From the NCBI RefSeq assembly GCF_002127325.2, contig NC_035436.2, forward strand, positions 81,837,716 to 81,901,715: 64,000 nucleotides of DNA, read 5' to 3'. This document shows, piece by piece, positions 48,379 to 58,804 of the stretch. The notes beneath the pieces were generated by a model that saw only the letters and a list, made by a program, of their open reading frames with translations, had not been told where the DNA came from and searched no databases. The position numbers and the translations under genes are program-made. Source of the DNA: Helianthus annuus. Its lineage: Eukaryota > Streptophyta > Magnoliopsida > Asterales > Asteraceae. Position 1 is the first letter of the stretch; every line of letters begins with the position of its first letter.

Positions 48379-50081
48379 TACATATGTGTTTCTTGTGCTT
48401 AAAACACTTGTACATCATGCTTTAAAGGTTGTTTAAGTTTAGTGGAAAATTACTCTTGTACATCATGCTTTAAAGCGGGGTTACATAACACAATAGACTG
48501 TGATGATGATTGTATTTTGAGGGTACATAGAAGATCCGAGTAGCATCTTGGCGGGGCAATATCCAGGTTGCATAGTTCTCACTTTGCAACCGTGTGTTGC
48601 AGCCATGGCTTTACCCGTAGTTGTGTTCATCTCTCAATTACATGTCTGAGTCTGCCAGTTGTAAAAGTATTATCACAGATTCACAGATCTAAAAGTACAT
48701 GTCTGAAAGACAGATGTTGATTTATCTTTAATCTTGATGTGGATTTGTTAGTAGATGCGGTTATTTCAAATTAGGTTGAAACTTTTGTGATATTTGAATT
48801 TGTATTTTTGGTGATGATAGTTAGGTTAATTTCAGATATGACATAGTGAAAGGATAAATTGTTTTTGTAGTTTTGATTTTACTTTATTCTGTTATATTTT
48901 GATCTTTTCCTTCATTTTTGGGACTGATAAGTGTCATGGTTTTGTGAAAATCTGAGGTTTACGAAGGATTTTCGCATGTGTTTTGTGATGAATCGACTCA
49001 GGTTAGGTTCTAAATGTTGATTTATCTTTAAGGCTATGATGCATAAGCTGAGCCTGTGAGGTTACATATGTGTTTCTTGTGCTTAAAACACTTGTACATC
49101 ATGCTTTAAAGGTTGTTTAAGTTTAGTGGAAAATTACTCTTGTACATCATGCTTTAAAGCGGGGTTACATAACACAATAGACTGTGATGATGATTGTATT
49201 TTGAGGGTACATAGAAGATCCGAGTAGCATCTTGGCGGGGCAATATCCAGGTTGCATAGTTCTCACTTTGCAACCGTGTGTTGCAGCCATGGCTTTACCC
49301 GTAGTTGTGTTCATCTCTCAATTACATGTCTGAGTCTGCCAGTTGTAAAAGTATTATCACAGATTCACAGATCTAAAAGTACATGTCTGAAAGACAGATG
49401 TTGATTTATCTTTAATCTTGATGTGGATTTGTTAGTAGATGCGGTTATTTCAAATTAGGTTGAAACTTTTGTGATATTTGAATTTGTATTTTTGGTGATG
49501 ATAGTTAGGTTAATTTCAGATATGACATAGTGAAAGGATAAATTGTTTTTGTAGTTTTGATTTTACTTTATTCTGTTATATTTTGATCTTTTCCTTCATT
49601 TTTGGGACTGATAAGTGTCATGGTTTTGTGAAAATCTGAGGTTTACGAAGGATTTTCGCATGTGTTTTGTGATGAATCGACTCAGGTTAGGTTCTAAATG
49701 TTGATTTATCTTTAAGGCTATGATGCATAAGCTGAGCCTGTGAGGTTACATATGTGTTTCTTGTGCTTAAAACACTTGTACATCATGCTTTAAAGGTTGT
49801 TTAAGTTTAGTGGAAAATTACTCTTGTACATCATGCTTTAAAGCGGGGTTACATAACACAATAGACTGTGATGATGATTGTATTTTGAGGGTACATAGAA
49901 GATCCGAGTAGCATCTTGGCGGGGCAATATCCAGGTTGCATAGTTCTCACTTTGCAACCGTGTGTTGCAGCCATGGCTTTACCCGTAGTTGTGTTCATCT
50001 CTCAATTACATGTCTGAGTCTTCCAGTAGTAAAAGTATTATCACAGATTCACAGATCTAAAAGTACATGTCTGAAAGACAG
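48349..50081 (+). repeat. 684-bp tandem array in the Helitron
   Basis: ggctatgatgcataagctga starts units at 48349, 49032 and 49716; two units are full (683 and 684 bp) and the third is partial. Further partial copies are at about 50392-50627 and 51387-51690. The units are almost identical. Confidence 0.9.
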
Positions 50082-50264
50082 CTTGCTTGCTGCAGTCTCT
50101 ATAAAGTACTATACGATATATCACTTGGATGTTTCCCAAGTGTTCTATGATGCATAAGCTGAGCCTGTGAGGCTATGATGCATAATAGACTGTGATGATG
50201 ATCCAGGACAAGATGGTAATTGAACATCCGTCAAGCTCTTCCTCACTGTGATGATGATCAATAG

Positions 50265-50779
50265 AGAAGATCTGATGTTGTTTTGTGAGATGTGTGAGCA
50301 TTGAGAGAGAAAGCATATGGTGATCCGTGTGAAGTCAAATGGACGGTCCTGATGTTGATCCGTGTGAGAAAGTTAAACAACCTTTAAAGCATGATGTACA
50401 TCATGCTTTAAAGGTTGTTTAAGTTTAGTGGAAAATTACTCTTGTACATCATGCTTTAAAGCGGGGTTACATAACACAATAGACTGTGATGATGATTGTA
50501 TTTTGAGGGTACATAGAAGATCCGAGTAGCATCTTGGCGGGGCAATATCCAGGTTGCATAGTTCTCACTTTGCAACCGTGTGTTGCAGCCATGGCTTTAC
50601 CCGTAGTTGTGTTCATCTCTCAATTTATCCGTGTGAGAAAGTAAAACATTTGGACGGCAGATGTATACCCTTGTAAAGGGTAAAAGGGTTTGTGTTTTCT
50701 TGTGCCTTAACAGTTGTACATTGTGCATTAAGTGTTTTTTCAACACCTTGTTCAATTACCATCTTGTCCTTCACATATG
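50265..50779 (-). repeat. Inverted copy of the Helitron 5' end, in two pieces
   Basis: 50265-50373 and 50627-50779 are the reverse complement of most of 47140-47395, with an array segment between them. The copies are almost identical. Confidence 0.85.
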
Positions 50780-51939
50780 TTTGACGGATGTTCGAAGGAC
50801 GAAAGCTGAGGTTTACGGAGGATTTTCGCATGTGTTTTGTGATGAATCGACTCAGGTTAGGTTCTAAATGTTGATTTATCTTTAATCTTGATGTGGATTT
50901 GTTAGTAGATGCGGTTATTTCAAATTAGGTTGAAAGTTTTGTGATATTTGAATTTGTATTTTTGGTGATGATAGTTAGGTTAATTTCAGATATGACATAG
51001 TGAAAGGATAAATTGTTTTTGTAGTTTTGATTTTACTTTGTTCTGTTATATTTTGATCTTTTCCTTTAATTTTAGGACTGATAAGTGTCATGGTTTTGTG
51101 ATAATTATGATATTTAGGTCATTTTTGGGGATGATAATTGTTGTAGTTCAATGAAAATTATGATAGTTAGGTCAATTTTATATATGGAATAGTGAAAAGA
51201 TAGATTGTTATGTACTTTTGATTTTAGTTTGTTCTGTGGGATGTTTTGATATACTTTTTCATTTCCCAAGTGTTCTATGATGCATAAGCTGAGCCTGTGA
51301 GGCTATGATGCATAAGCTGAGCCTGTCGACTCTATGATGCATAAGCTGAGCTTTGTTCTTAATATGTCTGAACTGAAACTGTTAAGGCTATGATGCATAA
51401 GCTGAGCCTGTGAGGTTACATATGTGTTTCTTGTGCTTAAAACACTTGTACATCATGCTTTAAAGGTTGTTTAAGTTTAGTGGAAAATTACTCTTGTACA
51501 TCATGCTTTAAAGCGGGGTTACATAACACAATAGACTGTGATGATGATTGTATTTTGAGGGTACATAGAAGATCCGAGTAGCATCTTGGCGGGGCAATAT
51601 CCAGGTTGCATAGTTCTCACTTTGCAACCGTGTGTTGCAGCCATGGCTTTACCCGTAGTTGTGTTCATCTCTCAATTACATGTCTGAGTCTTTCAGTTGA
51701 GTGTAGTTGAGAGTTTGTAAAGTGTGAGTAGAGTGTAGATATCTCTGAATTATTTATAGAGACTGAAGCAAGCATACTGTCTTTCAAGCATGGTGTCTTT
51801 CAAACAGTGTATGGAAGAGTGTTGATATATTATAGAGACTGCAACAAGCAAGCTGTCTTTCACACAAAATTAAAGTGTTGCTTTTTCCTGAACTGAATTT
51901 AATTAGTTATACCTTTGGTTAACGACTGTCACGATCACT

Positions 51940-52043
51940 ATTATTACAGAACAAGCTCACTCCGATCTTCTGGCAGCCGGAGAAAGTGTATCTGCTTGGA
52001 GAGTCTCGGAATCGGCTTTAGTGACGCTGAACGCTGCTTCATT
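51940..52043 (+). pseudogene. Unrecognised exon-like fragment inside the Helitron
   Basis: Follows an acceptor-like TATTACAG and reads AHSDLLAAGESVSAWRVSES then ALVTLNAASLE before a stop. It looks like captured coding sequence, but I cannot name the gene. Confidence 0.35.
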
Positions 52044-52589
52044 AGAATAAAGGTTTTTATATTTGCAACTTGACAAAATGTGATTTATATTAAATTTATT
52101 TTAAGTTAATAGTGTACTGGTTATAACTAATATCAAATCTTTACTAATACTTGATTTCTTTTTATGATGGTTGACTTTGCGAGAACTAACGGAGCTTGTG
52201 TTCTTAATATGTCTGAACTGAAAGTGTTTGAGGCTATGATGCATAAGCTGAGTCTGTCAGGTTACATATTTGTTTCTTGTGCTTAAAACACGTGTACATC
52301 ATGCTTTAAAGGTTGTTTAAGTTTAGTGGCAAATTACTCTTGTTGTGTACTCCGGATTTTGTGTTCTTAATCTGTCTGAACTGAAAGTGTTTGAGGCTGT
52401 GATGCGAAAGCTGAGCTTGTGTTCTTAATCTGTCTGAACTAAAAGTGTTGAGTCTATGATGCATAAGCTGAGCTTGTGTTCTTAATCTGTCTGAAGTAAA
52501 AGTGTTTTGAGGCTGTGATGCAAAAACTGAGCCTGTGTAATCTATCTGAACTGAAAGTGTTTGAGGCTGTGATGCAAAAACTGAGCCTG

Positions 52590-52857
52590 TGCAAGGTTCG
52601 CTCGGTCCAACAACTCAAGCAAATGTTTTCTTTGCATTTTAGGGGGAACATGTGTGCTTCTCTCCCAGGGCATACAAAACATAGGTTATTGGCGGCAGCT
52701 CGCCATATTTAACATATAAAAAAACTTTATATGTTAAATTTGGCGGACTGCCGCCAATAACCTGTGTCTTGTATGCCCTGTGGAGAGAAGCACCCATCTT
52801 CCCCCTAAAAAACATAGAAAACATTTGCTTGAGTTGTTGGACCGAGCGAACCTTGCA
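52590..52857. repeat. 268-bp near-perfect hairpin in the Helitron
   Basis: Arms of about 125 bp, starting tgcaaggttcgctcgg and ending ccgagcgaaccttgca, pair almost throughout around a short A-rich loop near 52722. No target copies were found, so it may be a foldback MITE or a structured insertion. A transcript would form a long double-stranded RNA. Confidence 0.9.
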
Positions 52858-53894
52858 TAATGCGTCAAGGGAAACTATTGGTCGAGCGAGACATTTGTTC
52901 AGGTATCCTTATTTCATGATAAAATGATTATGAATAGCTGTGCATAAACTAATCGCAAGTTTGTTTGGTATATGCAGGGTAATAGGGAACAGCAGTGTTC
53001 AGCACTGTGTCATTCTTGCTTGGTGCCATCACCTCAGTTGTCTCTGGCTTACCATCCGTGTACTTTACTAAAATTTGATCGGTGCAGTGAGCATGCGAGC
53101 GCAACAAGTGCAGCCGCAGCGGCGCGGTGAGGGCAGCCGCAACGAGCGCAGCGGCATGGTTAATAAAAAAATAAAAAAACTGCCACCTCTAAGTAGATAT
53201 GTATCAGAATGTACAAATTCATATTTATTGTTTTGTTTATGCGTTTAATCGTTTGATTAACGACTCGATTGATTTGTTTGTAACCATTTGTCTGTAAACG
53301 AACTTATTTATCTTACTTTAATTTTTGTATTAAGCATCATCTATCGCGCCTTTGCTGACTGACTTTTATAGATCACTACTTTAGGGAGAATGAACAATTA
53401 TCCAAATATGGAGATACTAAATCTGCTCGAGGTATGATGCTGGTTGAACTTAAGAAACTAATTGAAGGAAATCCTTTATTTTGTGACAAATTTCAGTTCC
53501 AAACCTTAGGAATTCAAGATTAAGGACTCTTACAAACCTAAGACTGTTTGGGAAATTTTTGACTATGTTTTGTACATCTTACAATATAGTAGTTAATGTT
53601 AGTTATTTGTGAATTTGTATCACAATTTGAACCAACAAAAGCCTAGGTAGTCCGTCTATTTCAGGTAACATAACTAGAATCAAACAATTTTCTTTGTTTT
53701 CTCCTGAGTCGCACAATAACCACCAAACGCCATCACGAAACCACCAATCGCCGCAAATCGCTGATTCTCGCCGCTGAAGAAGGCCTCAACCGACCATCAC
53801 ATTCTGCTACACTACCACCATCGTCGTCACAAGCCACATTGGAAACTACATCCCCGTAGATAGCCCTAAACTCACCAACCTAAGTGATACCACT

Positions 53895-53923
53895 CCCGCC
53901 GCATCGCGCGGGTAAGTGACTAG
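53895..53923 (+). other. Helitron terminal hairpin and CTAG end
   Basis: The stem cccgc/gcggg with 8-base loop is followed by taagtga and CTAG. Confidence 0.85.
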
Positions 53924-54379
53924 TATATATATATATATATATATATACATCTTTCTTTTATATCAACTGTTTTCTTATCAATTGTTATATGATTTACAAA
54001 ACATAAGCATTTTACAAGGATCATGACTAACTTTTCTTAAACACTTTTTCTTTAAACTTATAAGTCATGAATCCTAAATCAATAAAACATATGTATCTCA
54101 CAGGCATTTTTATGCTGACGTACCTATTTTTACACATGTTTCAGGTGCTGCTTTGTGATGATTGTTGATACATGCTACACTTAGGATGGACTCGTGCCTT
54201 AGCGACTTTAAAATTTGAAAGACAATATTTATATTTATTTGATTTGTAATAAAACAATGAGTTCAATGATTCAATAAAACAAAATTTATTTGATCCATGG
54301 TTGTGAAACAATGATTCTGTTACAACACTCCCCGACGTTTCCGCCACGTCTTGTTGTTTTACGTGGTCGGGGTGTGACA

Positions 54380-54803
54380 GTTTTGACGTCGTAATTGGGA
54401 TGGATTGTTATCCCAACATCGAGTGGAAATACTCTGCAAGGAGAAGATTGTTCGCATCCCCCGTTCTAACGCTGAGCCTCTCATTATTCATGGTGACAAG
54501 AGTGATGCCATCGTGGGCATTATCTCGTTCCTTAAGGCCCATAAATGTTTGCGAAAGGGTCACACTGTTATTCTAGCCCTTGTTACCGACACCTCAACGA
54601 AAGAGAAGAAGATTGAAGACATCCCGATCGTATGCGACTTTCCTGAGGTATTTCCTGAGGAATTACCTGGCCTTCCGCCTCATCGTCAAGTCGAGTTCCA
54701 AATCGAGCTAGCTCCTGGAGCAGCACCTATAGCTCGTGCACCTTATCGTTAAGCCCCAGCTGAATTGGAAGAATTTTCCTCACAACTACAAGAACTTTTG
54801 GAC
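54380..54803 (+). pseudogene. Gypsy protease to reverse transcriptase start, second part
   Basis: Continues the protein broken at 36000: FDVVIGMD, then a frameshift, then EVFPEELPGLPPHRQVEF and ARAPYR followed by a stop near 54750. It ends at about residue 20 of the reverse transcriptase, where a reversed LTR begins at 54804. The rest of the element is not in the window. Confidence 0.87.
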
Positions 54804-55169
54804 TATCACACCCCGACCACGTTAAAACAACAAACCGCGGTGGAAACGTCGGGGAGTGTCGTAACAGAATCATTGTTTCACAACACATGGATTGAAGTTT
54901 CGTTTTATTGAATTAAGTTTGTTACATTTTCTTGAATGTTAAAAACAGAACATGAACATATTGTCCTTCATTGTTATTAAGTCACTAAGGCCTCGTCCAT
55001 TCCTATGTGAGCATGCATCAATATCATCATCAAACATCATCAACTATGGTACCTGAAACATATGTGAAAATACGTTAGAATAAAAATGCCGGCGAGTACA
55101 TAGGTTTTGTGTGAGTGTCAGATTCATGGCTCATTTACATGTTGAAATAACTCGTACAACTTCGTTAAT
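54804..55169 (-). repeat. Reverse-oriented LTR fragment related to the GTTTT element
   Basis: tatcacaccccgaccacg... matches the reversed 3' end of the LTRs at 43900-44148 and 54150-54379 at lower identity. It starts with T-A instead of T-G and is cut at 55169 by the next element. Confidence 0.75.
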
Positions 55170-58100
55170 TGTCACACCCCTATTTTCCACGTGTCACCGA
55201 TGGGCCCGGTGGGGAGTATCATGACGTAGTTGATATCATCATAGTCAAACAACACAAATTTAAAATGCACAGCGGAAGCAAAAAGATAGATTTATTTCAA
55301 CCGAATAATTATTGTAGTATTAAGTATCACAAACAGTTGAAATAGATCCACAGGCGGATCAAAATAAAGAGGAAACATGTTCAACAGATTTATTTGCATC
55401 CAAGCTTGCGAGACTCTAAGCAATGCTCAGGAGAGGCCAGCCTATTACGAGTAGTACCTGCACTTAATCTTTTTGGGAAAATACGTCAGTTTACACTGGT
55501 AAATACAATTTAACTGACTCATTTTGAAAATGTTTGAAAATTTATTTGAATGCACATGGCACAAAATAGTTTTATAACTTGGGATAATTATTTGAATATA
55601 ATACTTATAAAGAATTACATGTTTATTTTGCGTCTAGTAGCCCGGTTCATGCCGGGTTAAAGATTAATAGACACACCACATAGTATAGTCCCGCAGCAGG
55701 AAGCGAACGGTTATACCTTAATAAAAGTAAATGCACTGACGGGTGTACGCCTACACCCGTGTGCTAAGGTCGTGGCCATTCTTTGAATGATGCTAAGGAT
55801 ATCCGGGACATGGTCATTAAACTCCCAGAGGCGTTTAATCAAACAAAACAAATTTTTAAATGGGTCATCTTGATAATACTTAACCACTAATCGATTAAGG
55901 TCAAATGCCCGACCAAGCGGTATTTTATATACCGTACCCCAAGCCCGTATAAGGGAAAATAAGTTAAAAGTATTTACCTGAGCAAGTACTGTCACAATAA
56001 GTAAGTGCAAATAGCTTTTACTGGATCTCCTATTCTAGAACGAAGATTTATAATAACCTATTAGAATCCTAACGGGTTTTTAATTTAGCCTAACCTTAGA
56101 CCGGTTAGTTTTAAAGAAAGAATACGGTTCAATCGCATGGAAGGCGAAGACTGGAATGAAATGTGATTTAGACCCAACAAGTTTGGAGACTTGTATAACA
56201 TAGGTAAACTAAACACATTCTGGATTTTGAGACAATAATGATATGGTTTGACCCGTTTCGGCTAATATATTTAAACTAGTTACATAAGCCGATCCGAACG
56301 CGTAAAGTGCGTAACGAGTAACCATATGAATCATATACAAGTTCCATGAGTTAATATGCACTAAATATGTTATGATATCAGTAAGATATCTCCTATTATG
56401 CCCAAAATAATTTTTAAACTCAAATTATGCCTCGTAAGGGCATTTTGGTCATTTTAAAGGGTATAAAAGAGTTTAATTTGTAATCTGAGTTACAGGTCTG
56501 ATTCATTTAGTAAATATACTTAATTTAATAAGTTATGACAGTAGGGTATCATATATATGTGAAATTTATTAATTATAACCATATTATGCACCGTAGGGGC
56601 ATTTTGGTAATTTCAACTAAGCCTAAAAGGTTAAAACTGGAAATCTGAGTTTAAAACTTTTGCTTACTGTTATAGTATAAAAATTTTGCTGAATATATCA
56701 GTAGGTATCCAACTTTATATATATAATCAAGTTTTGATACATATTATGTCGTAAAAATGCTTAAAAAGGCGATTTGGAGCCATTTCCAGGTTTTGAAAGA
56801 AAAGCTGATATTTTTAATATTCCAGAAGGCTCAAAATAATTTATTTAACATAATAAATCAGTAGAAAAAGGTTTGGGGTCAAAAAGATTTATAAAACTCA
56901 TTTTATAGCCTAAAAGGGCAAAACCGACAATAACCGAAATAAGCTTAAAACTCTAACTTATGCTCAGCCTAAAAATAAATAAAAATCTCCAAAAATCCCA
57001 AAATATTATTTTATATCAGTAGGTAACAAGTTTTGTATAAAAATTTGGGTTTAGATAGGCTATATGCTAATTACGCCAATTAATTACTAAGAATGCTTCT
57101 AATTACGCTAATGAGCATAACTCTTAATCTAAACCTCAAACTGATGTCAAATTTTAGGTACAAGTTTATAAATCAGTAACTAAGGTGTCTACCCTTTTAC
57201 ATTTTCAAAAATCATAATTTAAGGTCATTTGGGCATAATGGTCAACATATAAGCGATTAATGGAAACATGCATAAGAATTAGATGTCTAATGAACCAAGT
57301 TGTATAATCAAAGAGGGTTATACTAACATGAAAGTAGGTCCAAAAGAAGCTCTAAGGCAATCCTAAACTTGGCTTAAACGGGTCAGAGCTGAAAGTCAAA
57401 GCATAAGTCAAACTATGCGACTTTCGGCTCCAAACCGAGCCTAAACTGAAAATTGTCGGGGTGAACATGTTTAGACATGTTCTTACATTATTTACCAAGT
57501 TATATTAATGATAAAACAGGTTGCATGGATCCTACATTACTAATTATGCATTAATTTGAAAATAAGCATTCTATTGACTTTTTAAAGTAAGTTTTGACCC
57601 GACAATTGACATAGTTAGAGTGGGAATCTGAGAATACCCTTTCAAGGGTTTATTACCCACATAATTACCTACTTATAGGTATTTTTAATTCGAGATTTGA
57701 CTGGATAATTATAGCTTAATCTCGAAGTCAAACTTTAATTACAAAGGTTTGACTTTTAGCTAATTAACTAAGCTAAACTGGATTAGGAAGGGTTAAGGGT
57801 ACTTACAAGAGTCATAATCACGACTAGGGATCACTAAGAAGCTTGTTGCTGATCAGGGGAGCTCCAGAAATGAAGTTGTGAATGCTTCAAATGCAAGTGT
57901 CCAAATGTTGCAACTTAGATTTTCTTATATAGGGGTTTTGATCACACAAGATGATGCCAAAGAGGTCTATGCTTGTTTCCAGATCATGACAAGTGCCCCT
58001 ATTGCATGTAAACTGGTTGGTACAGCCCCTGGTATGTAAAAACAAGGTTTTGAGTCGGTTTAACAGCTTTAACAGGCAGCTACCATTTTTTTTCGAATCA

Positions 58101-58765
58101 AATGACCCCTCGCGTCACGCGTAGGTCCCCTATGGATCCTACGCGTAGCGCGACGCGCTTGTGAACGAATTTCAACTTTCCAAATTTGCTGTTTTGGTCC
58201 CTGGTCCTTCTAAACGAGGTTTTAACTTTATTTATTGCAATTTTAACCCTCTAACTTGACTTTTAAAGGCTCCAAGACATATACAAACTTGGTTAAGTCC
58301 TTGATTAACTTTGTGATCACCCGTAAGGCCTTAAATTGCAACGTTGACGCTTTTAACCCTTTGTACACGAATTTTATCATACTTTCTCATACGATAACGA
58401 AACTTTATGAAATTTTTATCACACATTCTAGTGAGCATAATTTATCGTTACAAAGCTTCGGGTTTGCCAAAAGGTCACTCAGAGGTATACTTTAAACATG
58501 TTGACACATTTAGCCCCTGTAGTTTGTAATCTCTCACTTTCTTTCATATTTAGCTCCGTATGATCCATGATTTATTCGTTTGAAGGTATAAACATCTTGT
58601 AGGGCTAATTTAAACTATATTTATCCATTGTTGACACTTTGGACCATTATATTCACATAGTTTCCTTGTTTGTCAACTTTAGTCCCTCTAAAGTATTCTT
58701 TCACACGTTCAAAGCTTACAAAACGTTTCAATACATTATTGGACATGAATTTTCGAGGTGTTACA
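55170..58765 (-). repeat. 3' LTR of the minus-strand chromovirus (3596 bp)
   Basis: From TGTCACACCCC to GAGGTGTTACA on the plus strand. Read on the minus strand, a polypurine tract (aagggggttagga) precedes it at about 58766-58780. AT-rich with no supported gene. A CpG-rich palindromic stretch lies at about 58108-58160. Confidence 0.85.
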
Positions 58766-58804
58766 TCCTAACCCCCTTAAAAGAAATCTCGACCTCGAGA
58801 TTTG

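Larger units (their letters stand above)
47121..53923 (+). mobile_element. Non-autonomous Helitron, 6803 bp, carrying captured gene pieces
   Basis: The 5' end TCTATACTAC follows A. The 3' end has a 5-bp GC stem (53895-53899 with 53908-53912) and ends CTAG before T. Insertion between A and T without target duplication is the Helitron rule. The left LTR at 43681-43720 shows the uninterrupted TA tract. No Rep/helicase is encoded. Contents: a 5'-UTR-like CT-rich leader (about 47360-47430), a myosin exon, a long tandem array, inverted copies of its own 5' end, and a large hairpin. Confidence 0.9.
36001..54379 (+). mobile_element. LTR retrotransposon reduced to two abutting LTRs, target duplication GTTTT
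   Basis: The outer ends are TGTGACACC (36001) and GGTGTGACA (54379), flanked by GTTTT at 35996-36000 and 54380-54384, and inserted inside the protease of the plus-strand gypsy. The two LTRs meet at 44142-44148, sharing a single TGTGACA, with no primer site, polypurine tract or coding region between them. The left LTR contains a LINE and the right a Helitron. LTR length without these is about 3.4-3.5 kb. About 20 differences noticed in the first 700 bp suggest roughly 3% divergence, older than the CATGG element. Confidence 0.88.
44142..54379 (+). repeat. Right LTR of the GTTTT element (interrupted by a Helitron)
   Basis: The LTR parts are 44142-47120 and 53924-54379; together they match the left LTR. 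The break is in a TA tract next to ttcaaca. Confidence 0.88.

Noticed and set aside
55711..58495. Open stretches of 79-99 codons in the 55170-58765 LTR
   Set aside because: They lie within an AT-rich LTR, show no domain, and have no supporting context.
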